A DNA stretch of 64,000 nt. Origin: Sarcomyxa edulis (taxonomy: Eukaryota > Basidiomycota > Agaricomycetes > Agaricales > Mycenaceae). The position numbers were made by a program, and so were the translations under genes. Positions 18,822 through 32,835 of the stretch are shown here, one piece after another. The notes beneath the pieces are model-generated. The model worked only from the letters and a program-made list of their open reading frames with translations, was not told where the DNA came from and did no database searches. The stretch covers positions 868,001 through 932,000 of the forward strand of contig QUOL01000014.1 in NCBI GenBank assembly GCA_009761415.1, given 5' to 3'. Numbering within the stretch: the first letter of the stretch is position 1; each line of letters starts with the position of its first letter.

Positions 18822-20302
18822 CTAATCAGTCTGGCAGGCGGTCCCCACACAAGGGAACTTCCTGAGATGCCTGACCAAAGCATCCCTCCTGGAGAGTCTC
18901 GTCAAGCACCCCCCATAGCGCCACTGGCCCTTGTAAAGATATGCATCGTACTCTTTCAGCGCTTCACCCTCAGGAACAAGAACCCCCCTGCACACCCAGA
19001 GTCCTAAGCTGTGTGCGTAGCGCCATTGACGAGAGTGCGCGACGAGGTGCCTCTTCGCATCCGGGCACCGATGCCTGAGGAACACGTAAGAGCAACCTGC
19101 GACGAGACAAGGGGATTTATTGTCTTCGTCCCAATCGACTTGCTTGGCATTGAAACCTTCTGAACAGTCGTAGTTGGTTTGGATGACACGGCAATTTGGA
19201 GGGTCAGAGAGATCCGATTTGATAGAAGTCTTTCTGGTGCGGGACGTCTTGGTGCGAACCTTTGCGTTGATGGGCTCTTCGGGGGCGGCGGGCTTTTTCA
19301 CGGTGCGGGCGCGGTCTGAGGAAGACGTGGATTCGATCGACAAGGGAGAAGTAGCTGGGGAACGAGAGGCGGATGTAAGGGAAGAACCAGACGAAGAAGG
19401 AGAGGGGGAGCTGGCAGACGAAGGAGAAATAGAAGATGAGGCGGAACCAGAAGACGAGGAGCCAGAAGGGGTAGAGCGTTTGCGTGGAGACCAAGCGGAT
19501 GCATTCTTGCGTTTACGAGGACCCATCGGTCTGGAGGGGTCGTATTCGGGGTCTGACACATCTCCCTCATACTCGTCTTCGTCTTCATCCTCGTCCTCCG
19601 ATTCGACTTCGATATAGGTCATCACTTGTTTGCGTGCAGCACGAGGCGGGAGATAGGTCAAGTCTTCCGCGTGTGCCTCTTGCTTGACAGAAAGAGGGGC
19701 AGCGAAAGGCCTGTCGTCCTCGCGCGGGTCCAAGGTAGGTTGAGGAGCGGTGCTAATCCTTCGAGGCAGAGGTGCGAATGGCCTGTCTTCGGGTTCCTGA
19801 ATGGTGACGAGAGTAAGCCAGGGAGTGGCTGCCCGGCTAGGCAAGGGCGGGAAGGGAACGTCGTCTTCTTCAGACCTGTGGCATAGTGTGAGTAAGATAG
19901 CTCGCGACTAAGAAACATCGAGGACATACATAGACGTTACGTCAGACCAGATCTCGCTAATATCACTAGTATCACTGTCATCGTCGAAGTCGCCAGTGTC
20001 CTGACTATACAAGAGGAACCCCGGTTGAGAAACTGAACTCCGAAGATTGGCAAAATAAACACATACGGGGTATCGACCTCCAACGCGTGATAGCGAAGTA
20101 CTTGTCCGGGGTCAGAAGGAGAAGCCAAGTCAGCACTATTGTGTGGCACGGAACGGACGTGCTCGCGTTGATCACGTTGAGCGTTACGCGGTTGATGATG
20201 TGACGGCTCGGTAAGATTGGAGGATGACTCTTCAGGTAGGAAGTCTACAGAGTATGGTTCGAGCCAACGAAGGTCTTCGGGAGTTTGGGAGATGGTAGAC
20301 AT
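18822..20302 (-). CDS. Lineage-specific C2H2-like protein, copy ZF3
   Basis: Three exons (20302-20067, 20004-19930, 19875-18822) give 454 aa. A short N-terminus with the LEPYSVDFLPE block is followed by acidic patches, a Ser-rich low-complexity middle with basic clusters (PRKRKNASAW) and a conserved C-terminal domain. That domain has a finger of the form C-x4-C-x12+-H-x3-H (CLVAGC ... KRHLVAH) and then a C...LSRRDALVRHL...C block like the last finger of fungal C2H2 proteins. It is a diverged paralogue of ZF1 and ZF2, with one small exon fewer. Nuclear DNA binding is plausible but not shown. Confidence 0.85.
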
Positions 20303-21139
20303 GATGAGGGTGATGAAAAGGGCAGAATTCTGGAGAAGAAAGGAGAGGCATGGCCATCCTTATATGCGATTCAGGAATGCGCGCTTTGCAGCCCCTTCAT
20401 ATTATCACGACGAAGGCTAGCGAAGGGTACAAGCACAGTGGCTCTTTCAAACTCCGCGAACTAGACAAAGCAGCGAATTTCCAATTTCCCAAAAAAGGCC
20501 TTGCCGGTGGTTGCCGGTGTCGAAAGGACGTATGATGGCAAGGGATGTATGGACGCTCCTATATGCCCTGCACACGAACAGGCGCATCGTGTGAGAATTC
20601 CGTTCTTGTTGGGATTGGGAGGGCGGTGACTGAGCACTTGGATTCCTTGTCGATATCACAAAGTCATGTCGTTGTCCTGGGGCTCATAAACGACATGCGA
20701 CGCGCTTTGGCTGTGAAATATGGTCAAACGGTTGAGGCTAGGCCGCAGTAACGGTAAAGCGTACCTTCATGACATGATAAGAGCTCTATCACTGGCTGGT
20801 CCAGTTGGTATGTCGGGATCTGTTGGGATACGAAGAGCTAAGAGTGATCAAGATGCTTTTGATGGGGAGGATGAGTTGAATTCTTTGACGTTTTGACGCT
20901 GGTTCAGTCTAAGCTGATAAGGAGAGATAGAGAGAGTATATTGGCCTTGACAGAGAATCGTCCTGGAGCGTCCGACGTACATACTCGTCGCTCGAGCAAG
21001 CAATTTGCAACGGGCTCAGACGCGGCGGCCCAACCTGTGACGTCCGTTACGTTGCTCCTAATTGTCACGGTCTGTCATTGTCTGACTCTGGCCTGGCTGC
21101 TGGCAAGCCGCAAGTCTCTTCGCTCGACATAAGGATCTC
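20303..21139. other. Divergent promoter region of ZF3 and F-box gene 1
   Basis: Bases ~20640-20810 match the flank upstream of ZF1 (~25930-26090) and, inverted, of ZF2 (~45690-45830). The duplications therefore carried promoter DNA as well as the gene. Confidence 0.6.
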
Positions 21140-22858
21140 ATGCATCGTTGTCTCCAAACTCAAGAAATTGTAGCTGTCATAGCTGATTTCGCGTACACGA
21201 CTCCTAGGCCTGGTCTCCGTCCGATTACGGGTAGCGAGACAGAAACAGTATTCGACGACGATCCCCCACGAGGTCATGATACCAGTACCGTTCTCTCGTG
21301 TGCTTTGACGTGTCGAGCCTTTCTAGAGCCATCTCTGGATGCTTTGTGGTCCAGGCAGACGTCGTTGAACCCCCTCATGGCGTGCTTTCCACCCGCCTTG
21401 CTCGACGGTGAATTCAAATATGTACGTGATCACATTCGATGTCTATGCAACATTTTTTCACTCTCGAAGTCCTTTTTCTAGGCATTCCAACGAGCGGTTC
21501 AGCCTAAACACTGGTCCAGAGTAATGTACTATGCTCGTCGAATCAGGCAACTCTCACATCAAGATCGGTTGCCGCCGCTCCAACCTCTCGAAGAATCTAT
21601 GTTCTCATTTTTCAGTATCTATCGTCCTGTCCTCTGCATTTTTTCGAACCTTCGGACTATCGTTTGTAGATCTGCGGCAATGCTGCAATACATCCACATC
21701 TTCCTTGGCCCTAGACTCGAAAATTTCACCTACATCAAATTTGGCAAGCTGTATACGAACTCCCTCGTTCGTCTATTTCCATCCATAGCATGCGTTTCTC
21801 CCTCCATTCAATCTATTGTAATAGATCCCGGCCCTGATGAAGTCTTCTCAGCGAGGCTTGATTCTGTGTTCTGCAAAATCGCTTTATCCCTATCATGCCT
21901 TCGACGCTTTGATTTCCCGCTATTGTCTGTTTCGGAATCAACCTTGTCTTGTCTATCGCGACTCCCCGATCTCGAGTATCTGAGGTTTTGGATTGAATTC
22001 GATCCTGGAGCCTTGTCCATTTCCACGTCCAGAGGATTTCGGGCACTCGAACAGCTCTATATCGACGTGGATTCTGTAGAACATTTTACCTCGTTCATGA
22101 ATCACGTCTCATCTGATGCATTATGGTTTGTCGAGATTGCGCTCCAGATTTTACCTACTGAAAGCATCCTACGAGAAGCCTTTCAAACACTGAAGGAGCA
22201 TAAATGCAACGGTGAATTGGAGCAACAACTATCGGTTAGAAAGTCAGGCCATTGGATAGAGAATGTAGGTGTAGATGGAACCATCTCTCCTTCTCCCATT
22301 ACATCCGACGCTCTCCGTCCTCTCCTTGGACTTGCCATCTGCACAATCAATATCGCCTTACCCTGCTCATACGACATCGACGACTCTTTCATCGAGGACC
22401 TCGCCATAGCATGGCCCAGCCTCTCAGAAGTTCACCTGCTGCCCTCCAAGAGTTTTGACTCTGAGTCGGTATGGACCAGCAACGTCACCGCTACCGCAAT
22501 CGTTCACCTCGCTATCCACTGTCGATTACTCACAAAGATCTCAATCCTTTTCGATGCGACCGAAGTTCCTGATTGGGACGAACTTGAAGAACTGCGACCG
22601 GACGATGGGTACTCAGTCGCTCTTACCACTCTCAATGTCGGAAACTCGCCCATCACGAACCCAGCTGAGGTCGCTGATTTTCTGGCTGAGATGTTTGGCC
22701 GGATCGAGGTCACTGCGTGGGAGGAGGAGGAGGAGGAGGAGGAGGAGGAAGGGGTTGAGACGTATAAGCGATGGAAGGATGTAAATCATATTATACCCAC
22801 CTACTTTCCCTCTCATGCGGAGGGGAAGACGGGTTCCGTGATAAGTGATGATCAATGA
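21140..22858 (+). CDS. F-box protein, Agaricomycete type, copy 1
   Basis: Two exons, 21140-21421 and 21482-22858, around a 60-nt intron, give 552 aa. The N-terminus has the F-box-like pattern of many Agaricomycete genes: MHRCLQTQEIV, then LSCALTCRAFLEPSLDALW. The rest shows irregular leucine-rich segments (LPDLEYLRF, SLSEVHLLP) as in F-box/LRR substrate receptors. Such proteins are expected to link SKP1-cullin ubiquitin ligases to targets; the target is unknown. A run of ~8 Glu near residue 515 comes from a GAG microsatellite. It is convergent with ZF1. Confidence 0.85.
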
Positions 22859-23856
22859 AGCGCTGTGAAGTCAACGATCTTGGCGAGGAGATCGCTCGAA
22901 GAGTATATGTTCTGTCACTGTTATCATCATAACATGTATATTTCACTCTATATAGTCAGCCTGTTTAGCGCGACTGTGGCTAAGTATATTGGTCCCAGTT
23001 CGATTCATGGAAAGCTGCAAGACCGACTTCTAGTTCCGCCTTACTTCGATTTGCGTCCGGTCACGGGATTCAAGTCGCGTCCTCGCGGGTCGCGACTTGA
23101 GATCTACTCGGGAAGATAACGAGTCGTCCTAGTCTCAGATCTTTGTGTCTTCATTATACTCCACCTCTAGAATGTATAAATTTCGCACCACTTCGAACAA
23201 AGCCTTAAGAGTTCAATCCAAAGTGTGTTGTTCTCTCCGAGTTCATGCTCGTCGAGATGTGTAAAATTGAGGCTGCGGACACTATATATGGAACTACTAC
23301 CAAATTCAGGACTGGTCAAAGAGGAATGAAAGAGGGGTGGTTGGGAGAGGGGAGAGGTGGTGGAGGGATGGTGGAATGGTGTTGGGATGATGGAATGGTG
23401 GAAATGGTGGTGGAAATGGTGGAATGGATGGTGGAATGGTGGAATGGATGGTGGAATGGTGGAATGGTGGAATGGTGGAATGGATGGTGGAATGGATGGT
23501 GGAATGGATGGTGGAATGGTGGCAGGCTGGAGAAAAAAGAGGTGGAGGATTGGTGGACCAGAAGAGAATGGGAATGGTAAGTAGAGAATAATGTGATCGA
23601 GCTCCAAATGAGTATATGTCGATGAAGAATGTAAATGACGGGGAACAATGAGAAAAGTAATAAGTCAATCCAAAAAGATAAGAGAGATATGGAACAGAAT
23701 CGGGAATGATGTATGAAGTACAAATGAGTTGGAAGAGAGGGAAAAAATCGTAAATAGTCTATATGTCAAGGAAATAATGAGTCAGCCGATGTTGTGAGAA
23801 GGAAAAGATCGCAAAGAGACGTACCATGAATGAATGAATATCAAGAAGCAAGAAGT
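22859..23856. other. Convergent spacer between F-box 1 and ZF1, with minisatellite
   Basis: Holds both 3' ends and the GGAATGGT-type repeat. Bases ~23220-23340 match, inverted, 48300-48430 between ZF2 and F-box 2. Confidence 0.6.
23370..23522 (+). repeat. Minisatellite of GGAATGGTGGAATG units
   Basis: Short ATGGTGGAATGG-type units repeat with small length changes; the long Trp/Met and His/Ser/Thr ORFs across it are artefacts. The duplicate locus (~48225-48300) has only a few units, so the array grew after duplication. Confidence 0.85.
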
Positions 23857-25555
23857 CTAACGTGCACAAGTGCCCGCCTGGATATGCCTGAGCAGGGCAT
23901 CCGGCCTAGAGAAGGAATTATTGCAGCCCCAAGTCGAAATTCCCGTTACTAGTAGCCGGTATTCAGGATGTCTCTCTAGCACCTCATCAAGTTGCTCCGA
24001 GCAGACCAAGGCCGGCTTTCCACCGCTCTGTGCAAGGTAGAATGCTTTGGAATGCGCGCTCCAATGTCGCCTGTTATCCGTGTGCCTTCCAGCCGTCACC
24101 CGGTAAGTGCAGCCTGGGATGACACACGGAGCTTTACCTTTCGCATCCCAAACGATTGGGGGGTGCCTACTATCGTAATCCTTGACGAGGTCGTAGTTGA
24201 CTTGTCTGTGACGATTACGGGATGGGTTGGGGACTGACTGTGTCGAGGCGGAAGCCTTTTTGGCAGCTCTGGCGCGTTTCGGGGCTCGACCAGATGTGGA
24301 TTGTTGGCCAGACGATTCAGATTTGGTGGAAGAGCGAGAGGACGAGGAAGAGCCGGTGGACGAGGAAGAGGAGCCGGATGGAGAGGGCGCGGATGAGGGG
24401 GTGGGAGAATCGTAAGACGAGAGGGTGGGAGCAGGTGAATGGGAAGAAGAGCCAGAAGACGAGGTGGAACCGCGAGACGTCTTAACGCGACGGCCTCGAG
24501 ATGTGGCCGTGTTCTTCCGCTTCCCGGGGCCCGATGATTTCTCTGGGACGAACTCGTCGTCGCCTGCATCTTCCTCGTCCGATCCCTCCAACTCGGCGTA
24601 GTTCTTGCGCGTGGTCCTGGCAGTGGGTGGTAGATAGGGCGTGGCTGTCGATCGAGGAGAGGTGGTGGATCGGCGGGGAAGTGGTGCGATGCGACGGTTT
24701 TGGGGTGCCTGTACGGTCTTGACGGTACGCGCGGGGGTTGGGGGATTGGCAGCCCTGCTGGGCCCGGGTGCGAAGGAGGCGTCGTCCTCTTCGGAGCTGC
24801 TTTCGTCTTCCTCGGATCTATTGGAGGTAAATAATGGATCAGTTCGCGGCTACACATGAAGGAAATAATTGAAGAACATACTCGGAGACGATGTCAGAAT
24901 GGGCGTCGACATAGTTGTCCGACCTGTGCAAAGAATGTCAGAATACAATATGTGGCATTGATGATTGGATGAGACGTACGAAGACTCGGGGTCAGACATC
25001 TCGCTGTCGGTATCGTCATCATAGAGACGAGATTCTTCTGAGTGACCCTTGGTGTTATAACTATCCAAAATGATTACGAAGTCAGAATAGAACATAGAAT
25101 GTGAAAAAAAAATCGACAACGCACCCAGGGTCAAGCTCCATGCTGCAGTCATAAAACTCATCCTGATCCTGATCCTCACTTCCAGAAGAACTGTCCGAAT
25201 CATCACTATTATCATCGTCGGAGCTAATGTCCTCTTCAGAGTCGGAGGAGTCGCAGTGGACGTGTTCGCGACGCTGAGGAGCTGACGGCGCGGAAATACG
25301 CGAAGGAGAGGGGTCTTCGGAGGTGAAGTCCTTGGAATATGGGAGAAGCCACATCATGTCGTGGTCTACTTTTTCGAAGTAGGGTACGAGATGAAGAAGT
25401 TCTTTGGGGATCTGGTTTAGAGTTTGTGTAGGAATTTTGAAGGTAGATGATGTGAAAGTATAGGAGGGAGAAGTTACATCAGAGATGCCCTCGAGGTATG
25501 GCAAGAGTAAAGGGAGTTTATCGAGGATATGTTTGGGGAATTGGAAGATAGACAT
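23857..25555 (-). CDS. Lineage-specific C2H2-like protein, copy ZF1
   Basis: Four exons (25555-25125, 25060-24980, 24923-24882, 24817-23857) join to 504 aa. The N-terminal MSIFQFPKHILD block and a PYFEKVDHDMMWLLPYSKD segment are shared with ZF2. An acidic Asp/Ser stretch, then a KNYAELEGSDEED motif and a Ser-rich basic region lead into a C-terminal domain with CVIPGC...H-x3-H and a WGCNNSFSRPDALLRH...C block. Exons 2 and 3 (81 and 42 nt) have the same lengths as in ZF2. Probable nucleic-acid-binding protein of unknown target. Confidence 0.87.
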
Positions 25556-27732
25556 CTTGATGAGGGCGATGGTAGAAAGAAAATATTTCTGGGGAGAAAT
25601 AGAGAGAGATGGCCATCCCTTATATACCTTTCTACGTTTTGCTAGCACGAGGTACAGCCCACTAGACGTCCCAACTGCGAAGAGTCCAACCGTTGAACGA
25701 GATTTCCAAATTAGGGAATCAGAGATGGGATCGACCCAAGGAAGCAATTTTCGGTGGCTACCGATCGATCAGAACGAAACGGGGTAATCGCCCGACGCGT
25801 CATTTTTTTGTCTCTTTTGCCATTTTGGGCGGGCCACCACCCAATGCCCAGCGTATGTGCCGCTCAGCCGTGTGAAGATCTGTATATCTGGGCCCAGTGG
25901 AACGGGTCTTGCCGATATCGCAGACTATCCCGATAATTATGGCGTTCGATCAGCACATAAGCAACATGCTACGAACGCTTTGGCTATGAAATTATGGTCA
26001 AACGCTGAGGCCAGGCCGCAGTAATAATGATCATGCACCTTCCAAAAGAGCTCTATAACCGTCCAGTCCACTCGATGTGTCGGGACAGGATACGTGATGA
26101 CTGGACTACTCGACTTTAATCGAGACGTCCAAGTATCGCTAACGCGCTAAGATCAGCATCCGTTCCCAAAAATAGGCTGGACAATAGCTGTGCCGGTGCC
26201 GCATCTCTTGATAAGAGTCAAGAGGCGATGCGCCTCGGGCCAAGCCGAAGACCAGCTGATAACCTCGATCATAGAATCTCACGGGGGTCCTGGCACACTC
26301 CTGGGACCGGGTTGAATAATTACCAGAGACGGGTCCCTGCGTTTTTGGCTGTGATGATTAGAGGTCCAGCAACTTGAAGCTTGAAGCTTGAAGGCGCTAA
26401 GTTGGTAGAGTCGACCAGTAAATGTAAATTTCAGGTATGATGATGATATGTCTACTTTCTTCTAGTTCTTTGTTCGTCGAGAGTGCGTCTATTTGCCGTC
26501 TATGTCACTGGCATATCGAGATAACCACTTTGATGAGAAGAAATGCTTACCATAGGTATTGCTGCAATCGATGTCCCCACATATGTATACCACGATATAT
26601 ATCATATCTCCATCGCTGAGCACGACGACCATCAAGCTGGATCGTAACGATAGGCATACCTTGAACGTTGGACAGTCAATCAACCTTCCTCGTGTCAGCT
26701 CGGACCGTAATCTGATATTTGTTCTAGTTCTTCATGCTATGTTTGTTCTCCACTGACCGCCCAGTCTTTCAAAGAGCTAGCCAAGTCCATCCGACGAAAA
26801 TTTTGAGGATGAGTGGTAGTCGGCTCGGTCGGGATCACTAGCTCCTTCGTCCGGGTTGGTGGTCTGGCGAAGGCTATGAGCTGGAGAGTTGAAAGAATTG
26901 AAGATAGGACAGAGATGGGCTGTAAGTTGAATGAGACTGATTGAAAGAGACTGGAGTCGGAGTCGGACACGAGGATTGAGATACCTATATTTATCCGGTC
27001 ACTCTTTGGTCAGTTTGACTCCAGTCGGAATCAACACTAGTTTTGTTCGACGTAACCACCCCCATAGCTCTCTCTGTCTCCGAACTCAGCCATGATTTCT
27101 GCTTTTTCGTCTATGATGTAGCCTCCCACCCTGCGCTCAACTACACATACGGACTCGGATGGCAGCATGATCACCAACAATCTATCGATGTCGTGCAGTA
27201 CTGTTCTCGAGCCATCCTGGACGCTTCATAGCTCATAGAGATCTTACTGGAACCCATCATGGTGTTTTCTCATTTACTGGTCTGAATTGGCTCCGAACAT
27301 GAAGGTCAGTCAGTGTCACCACCTCCGATTATATGAGACCATTTTCTCGAATCCCATCCAGCACGCGTTACTCCCCGAAATACCGGTCAGAGACTTGTTG
27401 TCACGACTTATAGTTAATAGTTCAGACCTCTTGCAGTTGTGAATTCTTGACAATGGATTTTCTGGCAGACTCAACATTGCTGTGGACTGAGGACTCGTCT
27501 AACCTCAAATATCACGGTCACGGGATGTAGTCGCGTCGCGATGCTCTGGCACTGTTTTTCTTTTTGCCACGCGACTTCCCCGTGGGCTCTGAGCTGACCG
27601 ACACGCACAAATCGGCCCAAACATCCCTTTTCCTTATAAGCCGCCAATCCTTCTGGTTTCCCCCTTTTCTCTCACTTTCAACATCGAACTCCCTCCCCCG
27701 CTCTTCATAATTCGTCGACGTGACTTCAAAGC
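25556..27732. other. Long intergenic stretch
   Basis: The first ~530 bases are ZF1 promoter DNA (TATA-like TATATA at ~25620) homologous to the ZF2 flank; homology ends near 26095. Beyond that only short ORFs are seen. A minus-strand ORF at 26737-26970 has an upstream AT-rich box but no clear start or family. A possible TATA (CCTTATAAGC) at ~27635 precedes the next candidate gene. Confidence 0.5.
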
Positions 27733-28160
27733 ATGACGTGCCCTCCTGATACGCCGTCAGTGAATCACCTCTCTTTATCCCTCACTGCCACTCACCACCT
27801 TACAGGACACTTTCGCCTCTTCATCCTCAAGCAGCCCGCCGTGCTGTCATCTGTTAAAGTCCCCACCCACCATGTGCCACCATCATCCAACATCGTTGTA
27901 CTTCAAAGCTTCCCGCCTTTGGGCGTGTTGGGTACTCGGTGAGTCTTGTCACGCTTCTTACCTCATCGGTGTCGTCTGACGATGTACTTATCAGGAAGCC
28001 TGCCTCTAAGAGCATACACCTACACCTAAGACCCGAGCCCACGGAAGTCGTCCCTCGACCTGAAGAACACGACATTACAGCAGGACCCTCAAAGCCTCAA
28101 CATGAGCTCGACACACGCATACTCTCCACCAGCGGTGGCTTCTGTGGTCGCCGCCTTTGA
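27733..28160 (+). CDS. Possible orphan gene, 123 aa
   Basis: Exons 27733-27938 and 27995-28160 flank a 56-nt GT-AG intron and join in frame. A TATA-like box and a CT-rich leader precede the ATG. The product is rich in Pro, Ser, His and Thr and matches nothing I know. A different frame (28102-28437) is also open, so this may instead be a non-coding transcript or a differently spliced gene. Confidence 0.3.
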
Positions 28161-29186
28161 GTCAGCTCCCTGCTTTTCTGACTTTCTGGCTTTATTTCTG
28201 GGCTGCCTCGACGTATCTGCTCTGCGTGCCCCAAACGTTCCTGAATCCTGGCTGATTCGACGGCGCAAGACTCCATTCAGATCTGAGGAGAAGGTCTATC
28301 CGGGAGCCATCGCCACAAGCGCAGCGCCTTCGAGAAGAACATATTCAGGTCACGGCTTGAGCTCGTTCCACGTCTCTGAACCCACTCGGTCAAGCTTGGA
28401 TCTCTTGGTCCACGACCCGCTTCATGTTCATGAGTGACCGGACTCAGGATCTCTGTTCAATCTCGCCGGCTCCCTTGAAAGTCCCATCTCAGAACAGCGC
28501 TCCCTTTGGCAACAGTCGATAGACAACGCAACTTGTGGCTTGAACGCTGTTGTCAGACTTCCTGCTGGCGACTCTCCGGTTTCCTGAGCCTTCAGACGAC
28601 AAACTTTCTCTCTGCCTGCCTCAACTTCTTGTGCGTTGTGCGTTGGAATCCGAACTGGCATCGCAACGATTCTAGTCTGAGCGGCTCCGATTCTGTTACT
28701 GATTTGGTCCTCGCAAGTTTTGTTCCACTTGCCTGGAGATCTAACCTCGCCCTCTGAAACGTTTGAATCCACCTTTTGAAAATTCTGTTTGACGATGCTC
28801 CTTGTCTTGCATGTCTCCCTGTCTATTTGTTTTGGATTTTGGACGCCTTCGCTCTTTGTGAATTAAGTGCTCCGGTCCCGCCTTAACTCATCTTCACTTC
28901 ATTGCAGCTATCTCTACTCCGGTGAGTTACTTGATATTCCTCATGTCAAAACGAATCATTGATATGATGAGTACGAGCAGAGCCCCGTTGTTTGTTAGAC
29001 AGCAAGTCAACACAGCTCGTCGCGGAACTCAACATGTTTGATCTGGAATATATTGTACATGAATGTCCCCAGGTAGAGAAAGAGCACCTGTGAAGCATAC
29101 GATGAGACGCCTATTGGTAATGAAAGAACCGCATGGAGGGCGCACCGAGAGTTGGAATAATTAGTGTACAAACTTCCATGAATACA
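28161..29186. other. Spacer with no supported gene
   Basis: GC-rich to mixed composition with overlapping ORFs of 80-115 codons in several frames, none recognisable. Confidence 0.4.
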
Positions 29187-30785
<1,599 letters not shown>

Positions 30786-31122
30786 GGTCACTTTATACTC
30801 AACCTATTGCCCGAGCTCCGGGGGCAGTAACCTGACACTTGCATGGCAATTTTGCCACTCAGGAGACGAGCATCTCGTTAGTGAGGGAGACCGTGATTTT
30901 GGTTCGGTTCAGCAGGGTACAACTTCTACCGGAATCCGGGGAAAAATCAAAATCATGCTTATTAGGAGCCCCCAATTCAAGAAGCGATGAAGGTAGAAGA
31001 TTGGCAGAAGATAGAGTGAATGTCAAGGGAATATATGAAGAAATGGATATCTGAGACAATGAGATACGGGTCCGTTCCAAACCGCTAGAAGAGAAAAACT
31101 GATCGTCGTGCTAAGTCGAGGT

Positions 31123-31945
31123 TCAAGACTTCGGTGCTTCAGCGGCATCAGCTGGAGCTGCTGTTATTAATATTGCTTGTGGCTTAGCTGGTGCGTCTCC
31201 TTCTGGTTTGGCGGCGGCGGCTTTCTCCTCTGCAGCGAGTTTGTCTAGCCACTTCGTTACGAATTTCGAATGTGCACCGAAGTTCAACGTCGTGTCGATG
31301 GAGTCTCTGCAGATCCCGCATGTCGTGAGCATCTACCGTAGTGTAGGACGACGGACAACTCTTACCGGACGACGCCTTTGCCATCGATGATAAACGTGAC
31401 CCTTGCATCCGTCAACCCAAGGAGACCCTTGCCTACTCCATAAGCTTTACGCGCTTCGCCTTTCGAATCACTCAAGATTGGATACTGATAACAACGATAT
31501 GAGCGTCGATCGTCAGATATTGGCAGCAATAATGTCGAGCTCTTACCGTCAATTTCTGCTGCTCCACGAATGCTTTCTGTTTCTCGACTGGATCAGCACT
31601 GATACCGACGATCACTGCGTTTCCAGGCTTGAAAGTATCCTTCTCTGTTGGCCGTTCAGTAAGTAAGCGCAGATCACAGCCGATATAGTCTTTCTCACCT
31701 GCAATTGCATCACGGAATTGGCAGGCCTCTTTCGTACAGCCGTATGTTCCTATTGTGAGAAAGCAATGACGATGAGTTGTGGTGGAGACCTACACAAATA
31801 GTCTGATATGAAGGCTACCTGATTTGGGGTAGAAGAACAAGGCAATCGGTACACCCTTGCCCGTCTCCAATGTGAAGGTATCGCCTTTGGAGTCAGGGAG
31901 AGATAGAGCAGGTGCTTGCTTGCCAATCAGTGTGTTGGGTGCCAT
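31123..31945 (-). CDS. PrxQ/BCP-type peroxiredoxin
   Basis: Five exons (31945-31819, 31749-31699, 31644-31547, 31484-31366, 31306-31123) give 192 aa. The active site GTYGCTKEACQFRD has the peroxidatic Cys and a second Cys five residues on, the atypical 2-Cys arrangement of PrxQ/BCP and yeast Dot5. Further family marks are VIVGISADPVEKQ and LTYPILSDSKGEARKAYGV. The enzyme reduces hydrogen peroxide and alkyl hydroperoxides using thioredoxin. The C-terminal ~40 residues are an Ala/Lys/Pro-rich tail not found in bacterial BCP and may be a nuclear or flexible extension. The start MAPNTLIGK fits the family. Confidence 0.93.
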
Positions 31946-32835
31946 AGTCAGTTAAAAGTGAGAAAAGAGGAAGAAAGAGCTTCGGTCGACCGCGTATAAG
32001 TAGAGCGGGAGGTCTCGCCAAGAAGGCTCCGAACGGGTTATATATACTGGAAGTGAGACTAGAAGTTCTCGCACCTTCTATTGATCGAATTGCATGGCCC
32101 AGCCAGTATGTAATACACACTGTTCACGAGCCAATTGTCTCATGGCCTTGTGGGTAAGTAGGCGGGTTCTATCATACTTTGCTATTGTTGTTAAGGAGGT
32201 CTGGAATTGAGACGCATGTCTGTCGCATCGTTGACGGTGTCTTCTGGCACACGCAGCGCTTCTTGACCGGTAGGATGATTGATGGTGCTGCCGAAGCATA
32301 TTGCAGAAGAGACAGTGTCCTTGCAGTCTCAGATGCACATCGTTGACGGGCATGGTAGTAGCGGCCAGAAAAATAGTAGTACATACTATATTCACTATAT
32401 GATTCATCTGCTCGAAGTCATTATCGAACAGCAAGAAGAAGAGACTCAAACGTAGAGGTTGAGTTCCTCACCTTGTGGGCTTTGGAGTTTAAACGCGGGT
32501 GCGGTGATACGACGTATAGGGTGATAATAGGTGTTAAACACGAGAGGGTCTCATCCGTCAGAGACGGACAAACCTGCGTATATATACATGGAGTGCAAGG
32601 TGGATAGATGAAAGCCCGCAGATCAGTTCAAACCGCCGAGGACGGCGTCAAGTTCATGCCAGCGTATTTTGATTGTGTTGTGTCCGGCGTATTCGTTCGG
32701 ACATGCTTGTGGGATCCCTCCCGCGGACAAAGCTCGTAGAACTGCAGCATATGTGAGATGAGATGGCAGGCACGAATAAGTTGCCAGAATTATCAAAGGG
32801 CTACAAAATAATATGGGGTATGTCTAGTCGTCCAA
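31946..32835. other. Spacer between peroxiredoxin and TIM9
   Basis: Upstream region of the peroxiredoxin gene and 3' flank of TIM9. Short ORFs only. Confidence 0.5.

Noticed and set aside
23167..23723. His/Ser/Pro-rich and Trp/Met-rich ORFs of 111-146 codons
   Set aside because: They are translations of the minisatellite in several frames, not genes.
26437..27231. Small ORFs between ZF1 and the orphan gene, including a possible pheromone-like peptide at 26737-26970
   Set aside because: No CaaX ending, no clear ATG context and no splice model with a recognisable product.
28102..28757. Overlapping ORFs of 83-114 codons
   Set aside because: Two strands and three frames are open together, with no family, promoter or splice support.
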